Counted from the stretch's first letter, positions 1-9,823 are shown. The stretch: 55,576 nt of DNA from Actinomycetes bacterium (GCA_024275795.1 JAJRYJ010000013.1:1-55576), one strand, 5' to 3'. A program made the numbers and translations. Notes: generated from the sequence alone by a model not told the origin.

Positions 1-705
1 ATGGCGGTCTTCCCGACGGCGATCTTCTTCTCCACGCTGTATACGGAGTCGCTCTTCCTGCTCACGAGCGTCGCCAGCTTCTACTACGCGCGCCGCGGAC
101 GCTGGGCGGCGTCGGGCGTCTGGGGGTTCCTAGCGGTGCTCACGCGCATCACGGGCCTCTTCCTGCTGCTGCCGCTCTTGTGGGAATACCTCTCGCGGGG
201 GTCGTCCCCGCAGTCACGGCTCAGGCCCTCGCTGCTCTGGCTGGCGCTGCTGCCGGCCGGGTTGCTGGTCTACGTGGTCTACCTGCAGGCGGCCTTCGGC
301 GAGCCGCTGGCCTTCGTCGAGACACAGGTGGCGGGCTGGGGCCACCATGTCACCAGTTTCAGCGCAACTATATACAGCGACCTGAAGCTGCTGTTCTGGA
401 ACTGGGAGTTCTGGGTCGTCTATGATTTTCTGGCCATCGCCCTGTTTGCGGTGATGATAATCGTCGGCTACAGCAGGAAGCTGCCGGGTTCCTATCTGCT
501 GTACATGGTTCTGAGCCTGCTGGTGCCGCTCGCCGGCGGCACCTCCCGGTCGCTCAGCCGCTACGTTCTGGTAGTATTCCCCGTATTCATCCTCATGTCC
601 ATGCTCACGGAAAAGCGTTCATCGAGGCTGGCGGTCTCCGGTGTCTTGATTCTGCTGCTGGCATTCTCCACCGCCGCCTTCGTCACCGGCAGGTGGGTGG
701 CCTGA
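1..705 (+). CDS. Multi-TM glycosyltransferase, PIG-V/GT39-like mannosyltransferase (probably 5'-truncated by window edge)
   Basis: Hydrophobic multi-TM ORF; 'FPTAIFFSTLYTESLFLL...LTRITGLFLLLPLLWEYL' resembles PIG-V-like membrane mannosyltransferases; ORF begins at base 1. Confidence 0.6.
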   Translation: MAVFPTAIFFSTLYTESLFLLTSVASFYYARRGRWAASGVWGFLAVLTRITGLFLLLPLLWEYLSRGSSPQSRLRPSLLWLALLPAGLLVYVVYLQAAFGEPLAFVETQVAGWGHHVTSFSATIYSDLKLLFWNWEFWVVYDFLAIALFAVMIIVGYSRKLPGSYLLYMVLSLLVPLAGGTSRSLSRYVLVVFPVFILMSMLTEKRSSRLAVSGVLILLLAFSTAAFVTGRWVA

Positions 706-2102
706 TGCGCAGCCTGCTTTCCACGCGCGACGGACGCATCGTCGCCGCGCTCTGGCTGCTGCTGCTGGCCCAGGGCGTCGCCTTCGCCATCTTGCAGCCG
801 GTCTGGAGCCGGGTCGACGAGGCCCAGCACTTCCATTATGTCCAGTACCTCCATGAGCAGGGGAGCCTGCCCGTGGAGGGGGAGACCCTGGTCTCATCCG
901 AGGTGGTGGCGGTCTCCCTCGATGCGGGACAGTGGGGCTGGTATCCAGCCGGAAGCATCTCGCCGCCGGCGCGGCTGGACCCGCAGGACTGGCTGACGGT
1001 GCCGCAGGAGCTGGAGGGCACGCAGCGCCAGCAATGGGTACGCCGCAACCTCTGGTATTTCAATTACGAGGCTATGCAACCACCCCTCTACTATGCTATC
1101 AACGTGCCTCTCTACGCGGCGCTGCCGGATGAACCGCTGGTCCGGCTCTACGGCATGCGGCTGCTGGCGGCGCTGCTGGCCTCCACCATGGTGCCCATCG
1201 CCTGGCTGACGGCGCGGGAGGCTTTTCCCGACAGCAGGCTCGTGGTGCTGGGGACGCCGGTGATCGTGCTGCTGGCGCAGGGTTACGCCCTCAACATGTC
1301 ACAGGTGACCAACGACGCCCTGGCGACGCCGCTGGCTGCTGCATCCGTGTTGCTGCTCCTGATGATAGCCCGCCGGGGGTTCCGCCCGCGCCGGAGCGTC
1401 GCCGCCGGCCTGCTCATCGGGGCGGCGATGTTGTCCAAGATGACCGCTGTTTTCCTGCTGCCGGTGGCGCTGCCGGCGGTGGGTATCCCCTGGGTGGTCG
1501 GTAGTGAGAGCTTCAGGCGCGCCGTTCGCCATATTGCCCTGATAATCGCTCCCGCAGCCGTTCTGCTGGCGCCCTGGATGTTCAGGAACCTGGCCGTCTA
1601 CGGCGACCCCACCGGCGCCGCAGCCGCCGAGCCCCTGATGTCCTCCTTCTTCATGTCACCGGTCATCGACGTGGGCACACTAAGGCTCGACGAGCTGCTG
1701 CCCACGTTCTGGTTCGGCGAGCCCGTCTATCCTTTCCCTTTCTGGAGCTATACCTGGGTGCCGCTGGCCGTGGGCATGGTGCTGGCCGTCGCCGGCGTGG
1801 CGTATTTCTTCATCCACCGCTTCCGGGAGGCGGGACCGGGAACGCGGGCCGGGGTGATGTTCCTCTCGTTTACTTTCATCTGGGGAGCGGGCATAAGCCT
1901 CCTGTTACCATTCGCCTCGGGGATAGGCGGCGTACCGGGCCGCTACCTCTACCCGCTGCTGCCGGCGGCGGCGTTCCTGATGCTCTTCGGCGTCGAGAGC
2001 CTGCTGGGGCGGACGCGGGCACGCTTCCTGGCGGAGCTGTCCCTGGTCTGGCTGATAGTCTGGGAGGCGATCGATTTCCTGGCCTACTTACAGGTGAGGT
2101 GA
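705..2102 (+). CDS. Multi-TM membrane glycosyltransferase-like protein (DUF2142/ArnT-like)
   Basis: ORF 693..2102; ATG at 705 overlaps the TGA of the previous gene. N-terminal 'PVWSRVDEAQHFHYVQYL' and many TM segments. Confidence 0.6.
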   Translation: MRSLLSTRDGRIVAALWLLLLAQGVAFAILQPVWSRVDEAQHFHYVQYLHEQGSLPVEGETLVSSEVVAVSLDAGQWGWYPAGSISPPARLDPQDWLTVPQELEGTQRQQWVRRNLWYFNYEAMQPPLYYAINVPLYAALPDEPLVRLYGMRLLAALLASTMVPIAWLTAREAFPDSRLVVLGTPVIVLLAQGYALNMSQVTNDALATPLAAASVLLLLMIARRGFRPRRSVAAGLLIGAAMLSKMTAVFLLPVALPAVGIPWVVGSESFRRAVRHIALIIAPAAVLLAPWMFRNLAVYGDPTGAAAAEPLMSSFFMSPVIDVGTLRLDELLPTFWFGEPVYPFPFWSYTWVPLAVGMVLAVAGVAYFFIHRFREAGPGTRAGVMFLSFTFIWGAGISLLLPFASGIGGVPGRYLYPLLPAAAFLMLFGVESLLGRTRARFLAELSLVWLIVWEAIDFLAYLQVR

Positions 2103-2157
2103 CGTGTTCCCGGTATAGATACAGGACCGGCGCGTTTCGGCCGATAACGGGGAGGCC

Positions 2158-4155
2158 ATGGCTGCGAACAAGACGATAGAGGGCGCCCTGCTGGGCATAG
2201 ACGTGGGAGGGACTTTCACCGACGCCGTGCTTGTCGCCGGCGGCAGGCTCTTCTGCGCCAAGGTGCCGACGACGGCGAACCAGGCGGAGGCGGTGCTGGA
2301 GGCCGCCGGGCGCGTGCTCGGCAGTGCGGGCATCGACCCCGGGGGTGTCGGCTATTTCGCCCACGGCATGACCACCGCCACCAACGCCCTGCTGGAGCGC
2401 AAGGGCGTGCGCACGGCGTCGGTGGCCACCGCGGGCTTCCGGGATATCCTCCAGATCGGGCGGCAGGACAGACCCCGTCTCTACGATGCCTGCCCGCAGC
2501 GGCCGGCGACGCTGGTGCCGGAGGGGCTCAGGTTCACCGCCCCGGAGCGCATGGGCCCCAGGGGCATGCTCGATGTGCTCACGGACGAGGAGGTCTCCCG
2601 GCTGGTGGAGTCCATCAGGGAGGCGGAGCCGGAATCCGTGGCCGTATGCCTGCTGTTCTCGTTCCTCGATCCGGGCCATGAGCGCATGCTGGGTGAACGG
2701 CTGCGCCGGGAACTGCCCGGACTGCATGTCTCCCTCTCCAGCGAGGTGCTGCCCCAGTTCCGCGAATACGAACGATTCAGCACCACCGCCGTCGATGCCT
2801 ACCTGACCCCGGTGGTGGCCGGTTACCTCGGGGAGCTGGCGGAGGGCGCCGACAGGGCCGGTCTCGTGGCGCCCCATATCATGCAATCCAACGGCGGCGT
2901 ACTGCCACTGGCGCAGGCTGCCGCCGGTGCGGCGCCCCTGCTGCTGTCCGGCCCCGCGGCCGGGGTGGTGGGGGCCCTCTTCTCGGGGGAGCGGGACGGT
3001 ACCCAGGACCTGATAGCTTTCGACATGGGCGGCACCAGCACCGATGTCAGCCTGGTGGCAGGTGGCGCCATCTCCACTTCCGCAGGCACGGAGATCGGCG
3101 GTTGCCCCGTCGCCCTGCCGATGATCGATATCCACACCATCGGCGCCGGCGGCGGCAGCATCGCCTGGATCGATGCCGGCGGCGCCCTCAGGGTGGGGCC
3201 GGAGAGCGCCGGCGCCATCCCCGGTCCTGCCTGTTACGGCAACGGCGGCGGGCAGGCGACGGTCACCGACGCCAACACCTGCCTCGGTTACCTGGGCGGC
3301 CGTCTGGGCGGCGATGAGGGCCTGGCTCTGGACAGGGAGGCGGCGGAGCGGGTGCTGGACGGCCTGGCGGCGGAGCTGGGCATGGAGCGTGAGCAGGCTG
3401 CCATGGGCGTGCGCCGCGTCGCCAACGCCGGGATGGTCAAGGCGCTGCGGGTGATCAGCGTCGAGCGGGGACACGACCCCAGGGATTTCACGCTGCTGGC
3501 CTTCGGCGGCGCCGGCCCGATGCACGCGGCCGACCTGGCGGCGGAACTGGGTATCGGCAGGGTCGTGGTGCCGGACAGTTGCGGTGTCCTCTCGGCGTTC
3601 GGCATGGTCGTCGGCGACCGCAGGCGCGACTGGGTACGCACGGTCTATACATCCGCAGGCTGGGACGAGGAGGCCTGCAGGCAGGCTTTCGCGGAGCTGG
3701 AAAGGCAGGCTCAGGAGGAGATGGCCGGAGCCGAGCTCATCAGGCAGGCGGACATGCGTTACGCGGGACAGTCCCACGAACTGACCGTGGCCGTGGAGTC
3801 GCCCCTGGCCCGGGAACAGCTGGCGGCTGCCTTCGAGGACGCCCACGAGAGAGCTTATGGGTACCGGGCCGAGGGCGAAGAGGTGGAGCTGGTCAACGTC
3901 CGGCTGACGGCGGTCATCAGTCTGCAGGAACCGGAAATCGGCGCGTCGGCGGCGGATTCCGGCGGATCGTCGCGACGGCGGGCCTACTTCGAGGGCGGCT
4001 GGGACGAGGTGGAGGTCTGGAAGCGCCGCCGGATGGGGGAGGCGCGCGTCGACGGCCCGGCGGTCATCGAGGAGAACGAGGCCACCACGGTGGTGCCGCC
4101 CGGGTGGCGGGCGCTCCTCGTGGAGAGCGGCAACCTGGTACTGGAGGCGTTCTGA
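2158..4155 (+). CDS. hyuA: Hydantoinase/oxoprolinase family protein, A subunit
   Basis: 'LLGIDVGGTFTDAVLV', 'HGMTTATNALLERKG', 'FDMGGTSTDVSLV', 'GAGGGSIAWID' are HyuA/acetone carboxylase-type signatures. Confidence 0.9.
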   Translation: MAANKTIEGALLGIDVGGTFTDAVLVAGGRLFCAKVPTTANQAEAVLEAAGRVLGSAGIDPGGVGYFAHGMTTATNALLERKGVRTASVATAGFRDILQIGRQDRPRLYDACPQRPATLVPEGLRFTAPERMGPRGMLDVLTDEEVSRLVESIREAEPESVAVCLLFSFLDPGHERMLGERLRRELPGLHVSLSSEVLPQFREYERFSTTAVDAYLTPVVAGYLGELAEGADRAGLVAPHIMQSNGGVLPLAQAAAGAAPLLLSGPAAGVVGALFSGERDGTQDLIAFDMGGTSTDVSLVAGGAISTSAGTEIGGCPVALPMIDIHTIGAGGGSIAWIDAGGALRVGPESAGAIPGPACYGNGGGQATVTDANTCLGYLGGRLGGDEGLALDREAAERVLDGLAAELGMEREQAAMGVRRVANAGMVKALRVISVERGHDPRDFTLLAFGGAGPMHAADLAAELGIGRVVVPDSCGVLSAFGMVVGDRRRDWVRTVYTSAGWDEEACRQAFAELERQAQEEMAGAELIRQADMRYAGQSHELTVAVESPLAREQLAAAFEDAHERAYGYRAEGEEVELVNVRLTAVISLQEPEIGASAADSGGSSRRRAYFEGGWDEVEVWKRRRMGEARVDGPAVIEENEATTVVPPGWRALLVESGNLVLEAF

Positions 4156-6509
4156 TGGGCGGCATCGACGCCATCACGCTGCAGGTGCTCGGCTCCGCCT
4201 TCCGCTCCATCTGCGAGGAGATGGGGGCGGCGCTGGTGCGCGCCTCGTATTCGACCAATATCAAGGAGCGGCGGGACTGCTCCACGGCCCTGTTCGACGC
4301 GGAGGGGCGCCTGGTGGCCCAGGCGGAACACATCCCCATCCACCTGGGCGCCATGCCGGACGCCGTGGCGGCGGTGATGGGGCAATGGCCGCGTCCCGGC
4401 GATACATATATACTCAATGACCCTTTCAGCGGCGGCACCCACTTGCCGGACATAACCCTGGTCTCAGCCATCGACGTCCGCGGCAGGATAATCGGCTACG
4501 CCGCCAGCAGGGCCCACCATTCCGACGTGGGCGGCAGCGAACCGGGCAGCATGCCCGCGGATTCCACCAGCCTCGAAGAGGAGGGCGTGGTGATACCGCC
4601 GACGCTGCTGGTGGCGGAGGGAGAACTGCAGGAGGAATTCCTGTCGGGGCTGCTTGCGAAGGTACGGCGGCCCGAAGAGCGCCGGGGCGACCTGCGGGCT
4701 CAACTGGGAGCTGCTGACATCGCCCGCCGCCGGCTGGGCGAACTGGTGGTGCGCCATGGGCTGGATACGGTGCTTGAGGGCATGGGGGCCAGCATCGACT
4801 ACGCGGAGCGCCGCATGCGCGCCGCCATCGAGGCGCTTCCGGACGGCACCTACAAGGCCGAGGATTACCTGGAGCGCGAGGAAGAGGACCTGGTGATCGC
4901 CGTCAGCGTCTCTGTGCTGGGGCCCGAGCTCTTCATAAATTTCATGGGAACCTCACCACAGGAAGAGGGCAATCTCAACTGCCCGATGGCCGTGACCCGG
5001 TCCGCCTGCTACTACGCCCTGAGGGTGGTCACGGACGAGGATATCCCGGCGAACGCCGGCGCCCTGGCGCCGGTGCAGATAACGGCCCCGGAGGGCTCGC
5101 TGGTGAACGCCAGGGCGCCGGCGGCCGTCGTCGCCGGCAACGTCGAGGCTTCGCAGCGCATCGCCGACACGGTGCTGCTCGCCCTCGGCCGGGCCATCGA
5201 CCTGCCCGCCCAGGGGCAGGGGACCATGAACAACCTCACCCTGGGGAACGAGTATTTCAACTATTACGAGACCATCGGCGGCGGCGCCGGCGCCTGTCCG
5301 GGGAGCGACGGCGCCAGCGGCATCCATCTGGGCACCACCAATACCATGAACACTCCGGTGGAGGCGCTGGAGATGGCGTTCCCGCTGAGGGTGGGGCGCT
5401 ATGAGTTCCGCCGCGGCAGCGGCGGCGACGGCAGGTACCGCGGCGGCGACGGGCTGGTGCGATCCTTGACTTTGCTGACGTCGGCGCGGCTCTCATTGCT
5501 ATGCGACCGGCGGCGCCACGGTCCCCGTGGCGCCGCCGGAGGCCTGCCGGGCCTGCCGGGCCGCAACCTGGTGAACGGCAAGGAGGTCGGTGCCAAGGTG
5601 ACGCTGGACGTGGAGTCAGCGGACGTGGTCACCATCGAGACGCCCGGCGGCGGCGGTTACGGGGAACCGTCGGCGGGCGATGGAGGCCGCGGTGATGCCG
5701 CAGCGGCAGCCGCCGGCGGCAGGAGCGGCGGCGGTGACGCCGGAGACGACGGTGCCCGGGCGGTTGTACCTGAGGCGCAACGCGACAGCTTCAGCAACAG
5801 GCACCTGAGGGGAGAGGGGATGAAGCGCCTGGCGGTCGCGGCGCTGCTGCTGTTCCTGGCGGCAGACGTGCTGATGCAGGTGCTGTTCTTCAAGACCTAT
5901 CTCAGTTCCAATGAGTCACTGGCATGGCTCTTCCACCTGGATCGGGAGCATAATGTACCAAGCATCTACTCGACACTCAAACTGGTGCTGGCGGCGGTGG
6001 CTATTTACGGCTGCGTCAAGATAGACGAGAAACGGCAGGTGGGAAGGATGCATCTCAACCACCTGTGGCTGATCCTGGGGACCATCGTGCTGTTCATGGC
6101 CATGGACGAGTTCTTCGCCATCCACGAGCGGGCCGATTACTTCATCTGGGACCTCTACCTGACCTGGCCGGCCCTGGAGCAGCTGGGCGGCTACGGCTGG
6201 CCCTGGACCGTCGCCGGCATGGTCCTTGTCCTGGTCGTAGGCATCCCCGCGACCTACTATACATACAGGGCTTTCAGTAACCAGCGCAACCTCTTCTTCC
6301 TGCTGGTGCTGGCGGGGGCGATGTTCATCGGCGCCGCCATCGGGCTTGAGGACCTGGGCGTATACCTGGACAATTTCTACGCGGGCGAGGGGACCACAGC
6401 TGTGATGATGCTGGAGGAGTTCCTGGAGATGTGCTCCGTGACGCTGGTGATCTTCATCTTCATGCGTTACCGGGGAGTGCGGACGCTGATATCCACGCGG
6501 CGCGGCTAG
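4155..6509 (+). CDS. hyuB: Hydantoinase B/oxoprolinase domain continuous in frame with a C-terminal multi-TM membrane protein
   Basis: ORF 3579..6509; true start at ATG 4155 overlapping hyuA TGA. HyuB motifs 'NDPFSGGTHLPDITLV', 'RAHHSDVGG', 'ETPGGGGYGEP'. No stop before the membrane segment starting 'MKRLAVAALLLFLAADVLM' at 5820. Confidence 0.8.
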   Translation: MGGIDAITLQVLGSAFRSICEEMGAALVRASYSTNIKERRDCSTALFDAEGRLVAQAEHIPIHLGAMPDAVAAVMGQWPRPGDTYILNDPFSGGTHLPDITLVSAIDVRGRIIGYAASRAHHSDVGGSEPGSMPADSTSLEEEGVVIPPTLLVAEGELQEEFLSGLLAKVRRPEERRGDLRAQLGAADIARRRLGELVVRHGLDTVLEGMGASIDYAERRMRAAIEALPDGTYKAEDYLEREEEDLVIAVSVSVLGPELFINFMGTSPQEEGNLNCPMAVTRSACYYALRVVTDEDIPANAGALAPVQITAPEGSLVNARAPAAVVAGNVEASQRIADTVLLALGRAIDLPAQGQGTMNNLTLGNEYFNYYETIGGGAGACPGSDGASGIHLGTTNTMNTPVEALEMAFPLRVGRYEFRRGSGGDGRYRGGDGLVRSLTLLTSARLSLLCDRRRHGPRGAAGGLPGLPGRNLVNGKEVGAKVTLDVESADVVTIETPGGGGYGEPSAGDGGRGDAAAAAAGGRSGGGDAGDDGARAVVPEAQRDSFSNRHLRGEGMKRLAVAALLLFLAADVLMQVLFFKTYLSSNESLAWLFHLDREHNVPSIYSTLKLVLAAVAIYGCVKIDEKRQVGRMHLNHLWLILGTIVLFMAMDEFFAIHERADYFIWDLYLTWPALEQLGGYGWPWTVAGMVLVLVVGIPATYYTYRAFSNQRNLFFLLVLAGAMFIGAAIGLEDLGVYLDNFYAGEGTTAVMMLEEFLEMCSVTLVIFIFMRYRGVRTLISTRRG

Positions 6510-6615
6510 CCCCGGCCACGGGCATCTTCCCCCGAACAGCTTCCCCGGATGATTAAATGTTGGCGGTACGGGCATCTATCATCAGGTAGGACCTCAATCC
6601 CGGGAAACGCGGACC

Positions 6616-9045
6616 ATGAAAGATTTCAGCAAGCTCTCGATCGACGAGGTCCTGGGGGAGCTCTCCTCCCGGGAGGACGGCCTCTCCTCTTCGCAAGCCT
6701 CCGAACGGCTGCAGCGCTACGGCTATAACCAGATAGAGGAAAAACGCGCCGGGCCCCTGAGGAAATTCCTCGGCTACTTCTGGGGGCCCATCCCCTGGAT
6801 GATCGAGGCGGCTGCCATCCTCTCGGCTATCGTTCGCGACTGGGCGGACTTCGCCCTGATATCGGCGCTGCTGCTGCTCAACGCCCTGGTGGGCTTCTGG
6901 CAGGAACACAAGGCGGACAACGCCATCGAGCTGCTCAAGCAGAAGCTGGCCCTGAAGACCCTGGTGCTGCGCGACGGCGGCTGGCAGGAACTGGAGGCCA
7001 GGGAACTGGTGCCGGGCGACATCGTGCGCATCCGCATGGGCGACATCGTCCCCGCGGACGTCAAGCTCATCGAGGACAAGTACCTGATGGTCGATGAATC
7101 GGCGCTCACCGGCGAGTCGCTGCCGGTAGAGAAGCACGGTGGCGACCTGGCATACGCCGGCGCCATCGTCCGCCTGGGGGAAGTCAACGGCCTCGTCTAC
7201 GCAACGGGCAACGACAGCTATTTCGGCAAGACCGCCAGGCTGGTGGCTGAGACCAGGACCCGCAGCCACTTCCAGAAAGCGGTGATGCGCATCAGCGATT
7301 ACCTGATCGTGGTGGCGGCGGCGCTGGTGGCGGTCATCTTCCTGGTCTCGCTGCTGCGACATGAGAGCCTGCTGGAGACCCTGCGCTTCACGCTGGTGCT
7401 GACCGTCGCCTCCATACCGGTGGCCCTGCCGGCGGTGCTGTCAGTAACCATGGCCGTGGGCGCCGTGGCCCTGGCCAGGAAGGAGGCCATCGTCAGCAGG
7501 CTGGCCGCCATCGAGGAACTGGCCGGTATGGACGTGCTCTGCACCGACAAGACAGGCACCATCACCGAGAACGACCTCACCCTGGGGGATGTGTCCCCCC
7601 TGGACGGCTTCTCCCGGGACGAGGTGCTGCGGCTGGCGGCGCTGGCCTCGAGGGTGGAGAACCCGGACCCCATCGACAGGGCCATCGGCGCGGCCCTGGA
7701 GGCGCAGTCCGACGGCGGCGCCGGCCTCGAGGTAGTCGACTTCCAGCCCTTCGACCCCGTCTCCAAGCGTGCCGAGGCCACCGTCAGGGATGCTGACGGC
7801 GGCAGCTTCCGCGTCACCAAGGGGGCTCCCCAGGTGATCCTCGAGCTCGTGTCTGACAGTACCGCCATCGCCGATGACATAGACGGCCGTGTGAGCGGCT
7901 TCGCCGCCCGCGGCTACCGCGCCCTGGGCGTGGCGCGCGAGGATGACAGCGGCCGCTGGCGCTACGCGGGCCTGCTCTCCCTCTATGACCCGCCCCGCGA
8001 TGATTCGGCGCAGACCATCGCCGATTCCCGCTCCCTGGGCGTGGATATCAAGATGGTCACCGGCGACAACGTCGCCATCGCCCGCGAGATCGCGCGGCAG
8101 GTGAACATGGAGCCCGATATCCAGCCGGCTGAAGCATTCCTCGAAAGGCCGGACGCGGAGGCCAGGGCCATCGTCGAGGACGCTGACGGCTTCGCCCAGG
8201 TCTTCCCGGAGCACAAGCATCGCATAGTAGACCTGCTGCAGGGCGGCGGCCATATCGTCGGCATGACCGGGGACGGGGTCAACGACGCCCCCGCCCTCAA
8301 GAAGGCCGACGCGGGCATCGCCGTCGCCGGCGCCGCAGACGCCGCCAAGTCGGCGGCGGACATCGTCTTCACGCGCCCGGGGCTGGCGGTGATCGTCGAC
8401 GCCATCAAGGAGAGCCGCAGGATCTTCCGCCGCATGAACAGCTACGCCATCTACCGCGTGGCTGAGACCATGCGCGTGCTGCTGTTCATCTCCCTGTCCA
8501 TCCTGGTTTTCAGCCACTATCCCGTGACCGCCATTATGATCGTGCTCATCGCCCTGCTCAACGACGCCCCCATCATGATGATCGCTTACGACAACACGCG
8601 CCTGAGCCCGCGGCCGGTGCGCTGGGACATGCGCACGGTGCTGGCCGTCGCCAGCCTGCTGGGCGTGCTCGGGGTGATGTCCAGCTTCACCCTGCTGCTC
8701 ATAGGCAAGGAGGTGCTCGATCTCGATACCGCGACGCTGCAGAGTTTCATCTTCCTCAAGCTGATGGTCAGCGGCCACATGACCATCTACCTCGCCCGCA
8801 GCGGCAGGAAGCCCTTCTGGGAGCGCCCCTTCCCCGCCGCCAGGCTGTTCTGGACCACCGAGGCCACCCAGGTGGCCGCCACCCTGTTCGCCGTCTACGG
8901 CATCTTTATGGAGCCCATCGGCTGGAAGCTGGCGGGGATAGTCTGGCTCTATTCCCTGGTGGTATCGATGGGATTGATAGACATAATAAAGGTGCAGTTC
9001 TTCAAGCTGCTGCCCGAGCGCGAGGGGATCGAGGAGAAAGGCTAG
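6616..9045 (+). CDS. Plasma-membrane-type (P-IIIA) H+-translocating P-type ATPase
   Basis: 809 aa; 'DKTGTITENDLTLGDV' phosphorylation motif, 'TGESLPV', 'MTGDGVNDAPALKKADAGIAV'; overall like the proton-efflux ATPase subfamily. Confidence 0.9.
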   Translation: MKDFSKLSIDEVLGELSSREDGLSSSQASERLQRYGYNQIEEKRAGPLRKFLGYFWGPIPWMIEAAAILSAIVRDWADFALISALLLLNALVGFWQEHKADNAIELLKQKLALKTLVLRDGGWQELEARELVPGDIVRIRMGDIVPADVKLIEDKYLMVDESALTGESLPVEKHGGDLAYAGAIVRLGEVNGLVYATGNDSYFGKTARLVAETRTRSHFQKAVMRISDYLIVVAAALVAVIFLVSLLRHESLLETLRFTLVLTVASIPVALPAVLSVTMAVGAVALARKEAIVSRLAAIEELAGMDVLCTDKTGTITENDLTLGDVSPLDGFSRDEVLRLAALASRVENPDPIDRAIGAALEAQSDGGAGLEVVDFQPFDPVSKRAEATVRDADGGSFRVTKGAPQVILELVSDSTAIADDIDGRVSGFAARGYRALGVAREDDSGRWRYAGLLSLYDPPRDDSAQTIADSRSLGVDIKMVTGDNVAIAREIARQVNMEPDIQPAEAFLERPDAEARAIVEDADGFAQVFPEHKHRIVDLLQGGGHIVGMTGDGVNDAPALKKADAGIAVAGAADAAKSAADIVFTRPGLAVIVDAIKESRRIFRRMNSYAIYRVAETMRVLLFISLSILVFSHYPVTAIMIVLIALLNDAPIMMIAYDNTRLSPRPVRWDMRTVLAVASLLGVLGVMSSFTLLLIGKEVLDLDTATLQSFIFLKLMVSGHMTIYLARSGRKPFWERPFPAARLFWTTEATQVAATLFAVYGIFMEPIGWKLAGIVWLYSLVVSMGLIDIIKVQFFKLLPEREGIEEKG

Positions 9046-9194
9046 AAGCGCTTCTCGTACTGGTCACATTTGGTGACGTGAGGCCTGTCGAGGTTATCGC
9101 AGGCGGAGCGCCAGTCGTACTTGCAGGTGGGGCAGAGGGGGACGGGCTTGCCGCCGAAGAGACGCCGCAGCATGTTGACCAGTTTAACGTTCAT
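9042..9194 (-). CDS. 50-aa Cys-rich, zinc-ribbon-like small protein
   Basis: Manual minus-strand translation MNVKLVNMLRRLFGGKPVPLCPTCKYDWRSACDNLDRPHVTKCDQYEKRF*. ATG overlaps the upstream gene's TGA (ATGA); stop shares CTAG with the ATPase stop. Absent from ORF track. Confidence 0.6.
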   Translation of the reverse strand: MNVKLVNMLRRLFGGKPVPLCPTCKYDWRSACDNLDRPHVTKCDQYEKRF

Positions 9195-9538
9195 CCTGCT
9201 CGGTGTTCATCCTGTTTTACCGGGATCTTCTCCGTTCGTGAACCCGCGACTTTCGGCCGCAGCAGCCCTCCCGCCATCTGTCCCAGCACGGCGGAGGCCA
9301 CCAGCAGCGGTATCACCCGCCAGCTCTCGCCGCTGAGCAGCCTCATGATGATTACCAGGGGTACCGGGAAATGCACCGCCAGGAACCACTGCCGGGAAAA
9401 GCGGCGCACGCCGGCGCGATAGTAGCCGAACGGCAGATTGATGACCGCCGCCGCCAGGCAGAGAAGCACGAGTTCCAATCCAGGTACCAACTTCCTTGAT
9501 TCAATGACTGTTTCGAAGATAGCACCTGCCACCCGCAT
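9191..9538 (-). CDS. Small multi-TM protein of unknown function
   Basis: C-terminal part of ORF 9191..9805, ATG at 9538: 'MRVAGAIFETVIESRKLVPGLELVLLCLAAAVINLPFGYYRAGVRRFSRQWFLAVHFPVPLVIIMRLL...'. Upstream part of the ORF runs through tRNAs and is discarded. Confidence 0.6.
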   Translation of the reverse strand: MRVAGAIFETVIESRKLVPGLELVLLCLAAAVINLPFGYYRAGVRRFSRQWFLAVHFPVPLVIIMRLLSGESWRVIPLLVASAVLGQMAGGLLRPKVAGSRTEKIPVKQDEHRAG

Positions 9539-9590
9539 CTTCAAGGATGCCCGTATGCCCTGTGCTATAATCTGCTTCGGTGAGGACGGC

Positions 9591-9619
9591 TTGAAAACCC
9601 TTCGAGCTTTCCTTACAAT
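9591..9619 (+). promoter_or_regulatory. Candidate sigma70-type promoter for the tRNA cluster
   Basis: TTGAAA (9591-9596), 17-nt spacer, TACAAT (9614-9619), 23 nt upstream of tRNA-Tyr. Confidence 0.55.
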
Positions 9620-9642
9620 TTGCCGTCGCCCTGTAGCGTCAC

Positions 9643-9727
9643 GGGGGAGTGCCCGAGTGGTTAAAGGGGGCGGACTGTAAATCCGTTGGCGATGCCTACA
9701 CTGGTTCGAATCCAGTCTCCCCCACCA
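9643..9727 (+). tRNA. tRNA-Tyr (GTA)
   Basis: GGGGGAG...CTCCCCC acceptor stem, long variable arm, anticodon GTA in ctGTAaa, GGTTCGAATCC T-arm, encoded CCA. Confidence 0.95.
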
Positions 9728-9747
9728 TACAGTCCGCGTCAGGCCGG

Positions 9748-9823
9748 GCCCGGTTAGCTCAGTTGGTAGAGCACCTCCATGGTAAGGAGGGGGTCTGCGG
9801 TTCAAGTCCGCAACCGGGCTCCA
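9748..9823 (+). tRNA. tRNA-Thr (GGT)
   Basis: GCCCGGT...ACCGGGC acceptor stem, anticodon loop atGGTaa, encoded CCA. Confidence 0.95.

Noticed and set aside
1876-3846. 656-aa antisense ORF opposite hyuA, and similar long antisense ORFs (7441..8778, 15818..17743, 23271..25601, 34674..35705, 35904..37313, 53092..54321)
   Set aside because: All mirror well-supported genes on the + strand; typical codon-bias artefacts without family signatures.
3579-4154. Upstream part of ORF 3579..6509
   Set aside because: Out-of-frame overlap with hyuA; real hyuB start is ATG 4155.
9539-9805. N-terminal part of minus ORF 9191..9805 ('GRLDSNQCRHRQRIYS...')
   Set aside because: Reads antisense through tRNA-Tyr and tRNA-Thr; real gene start placed at ATG 9538.
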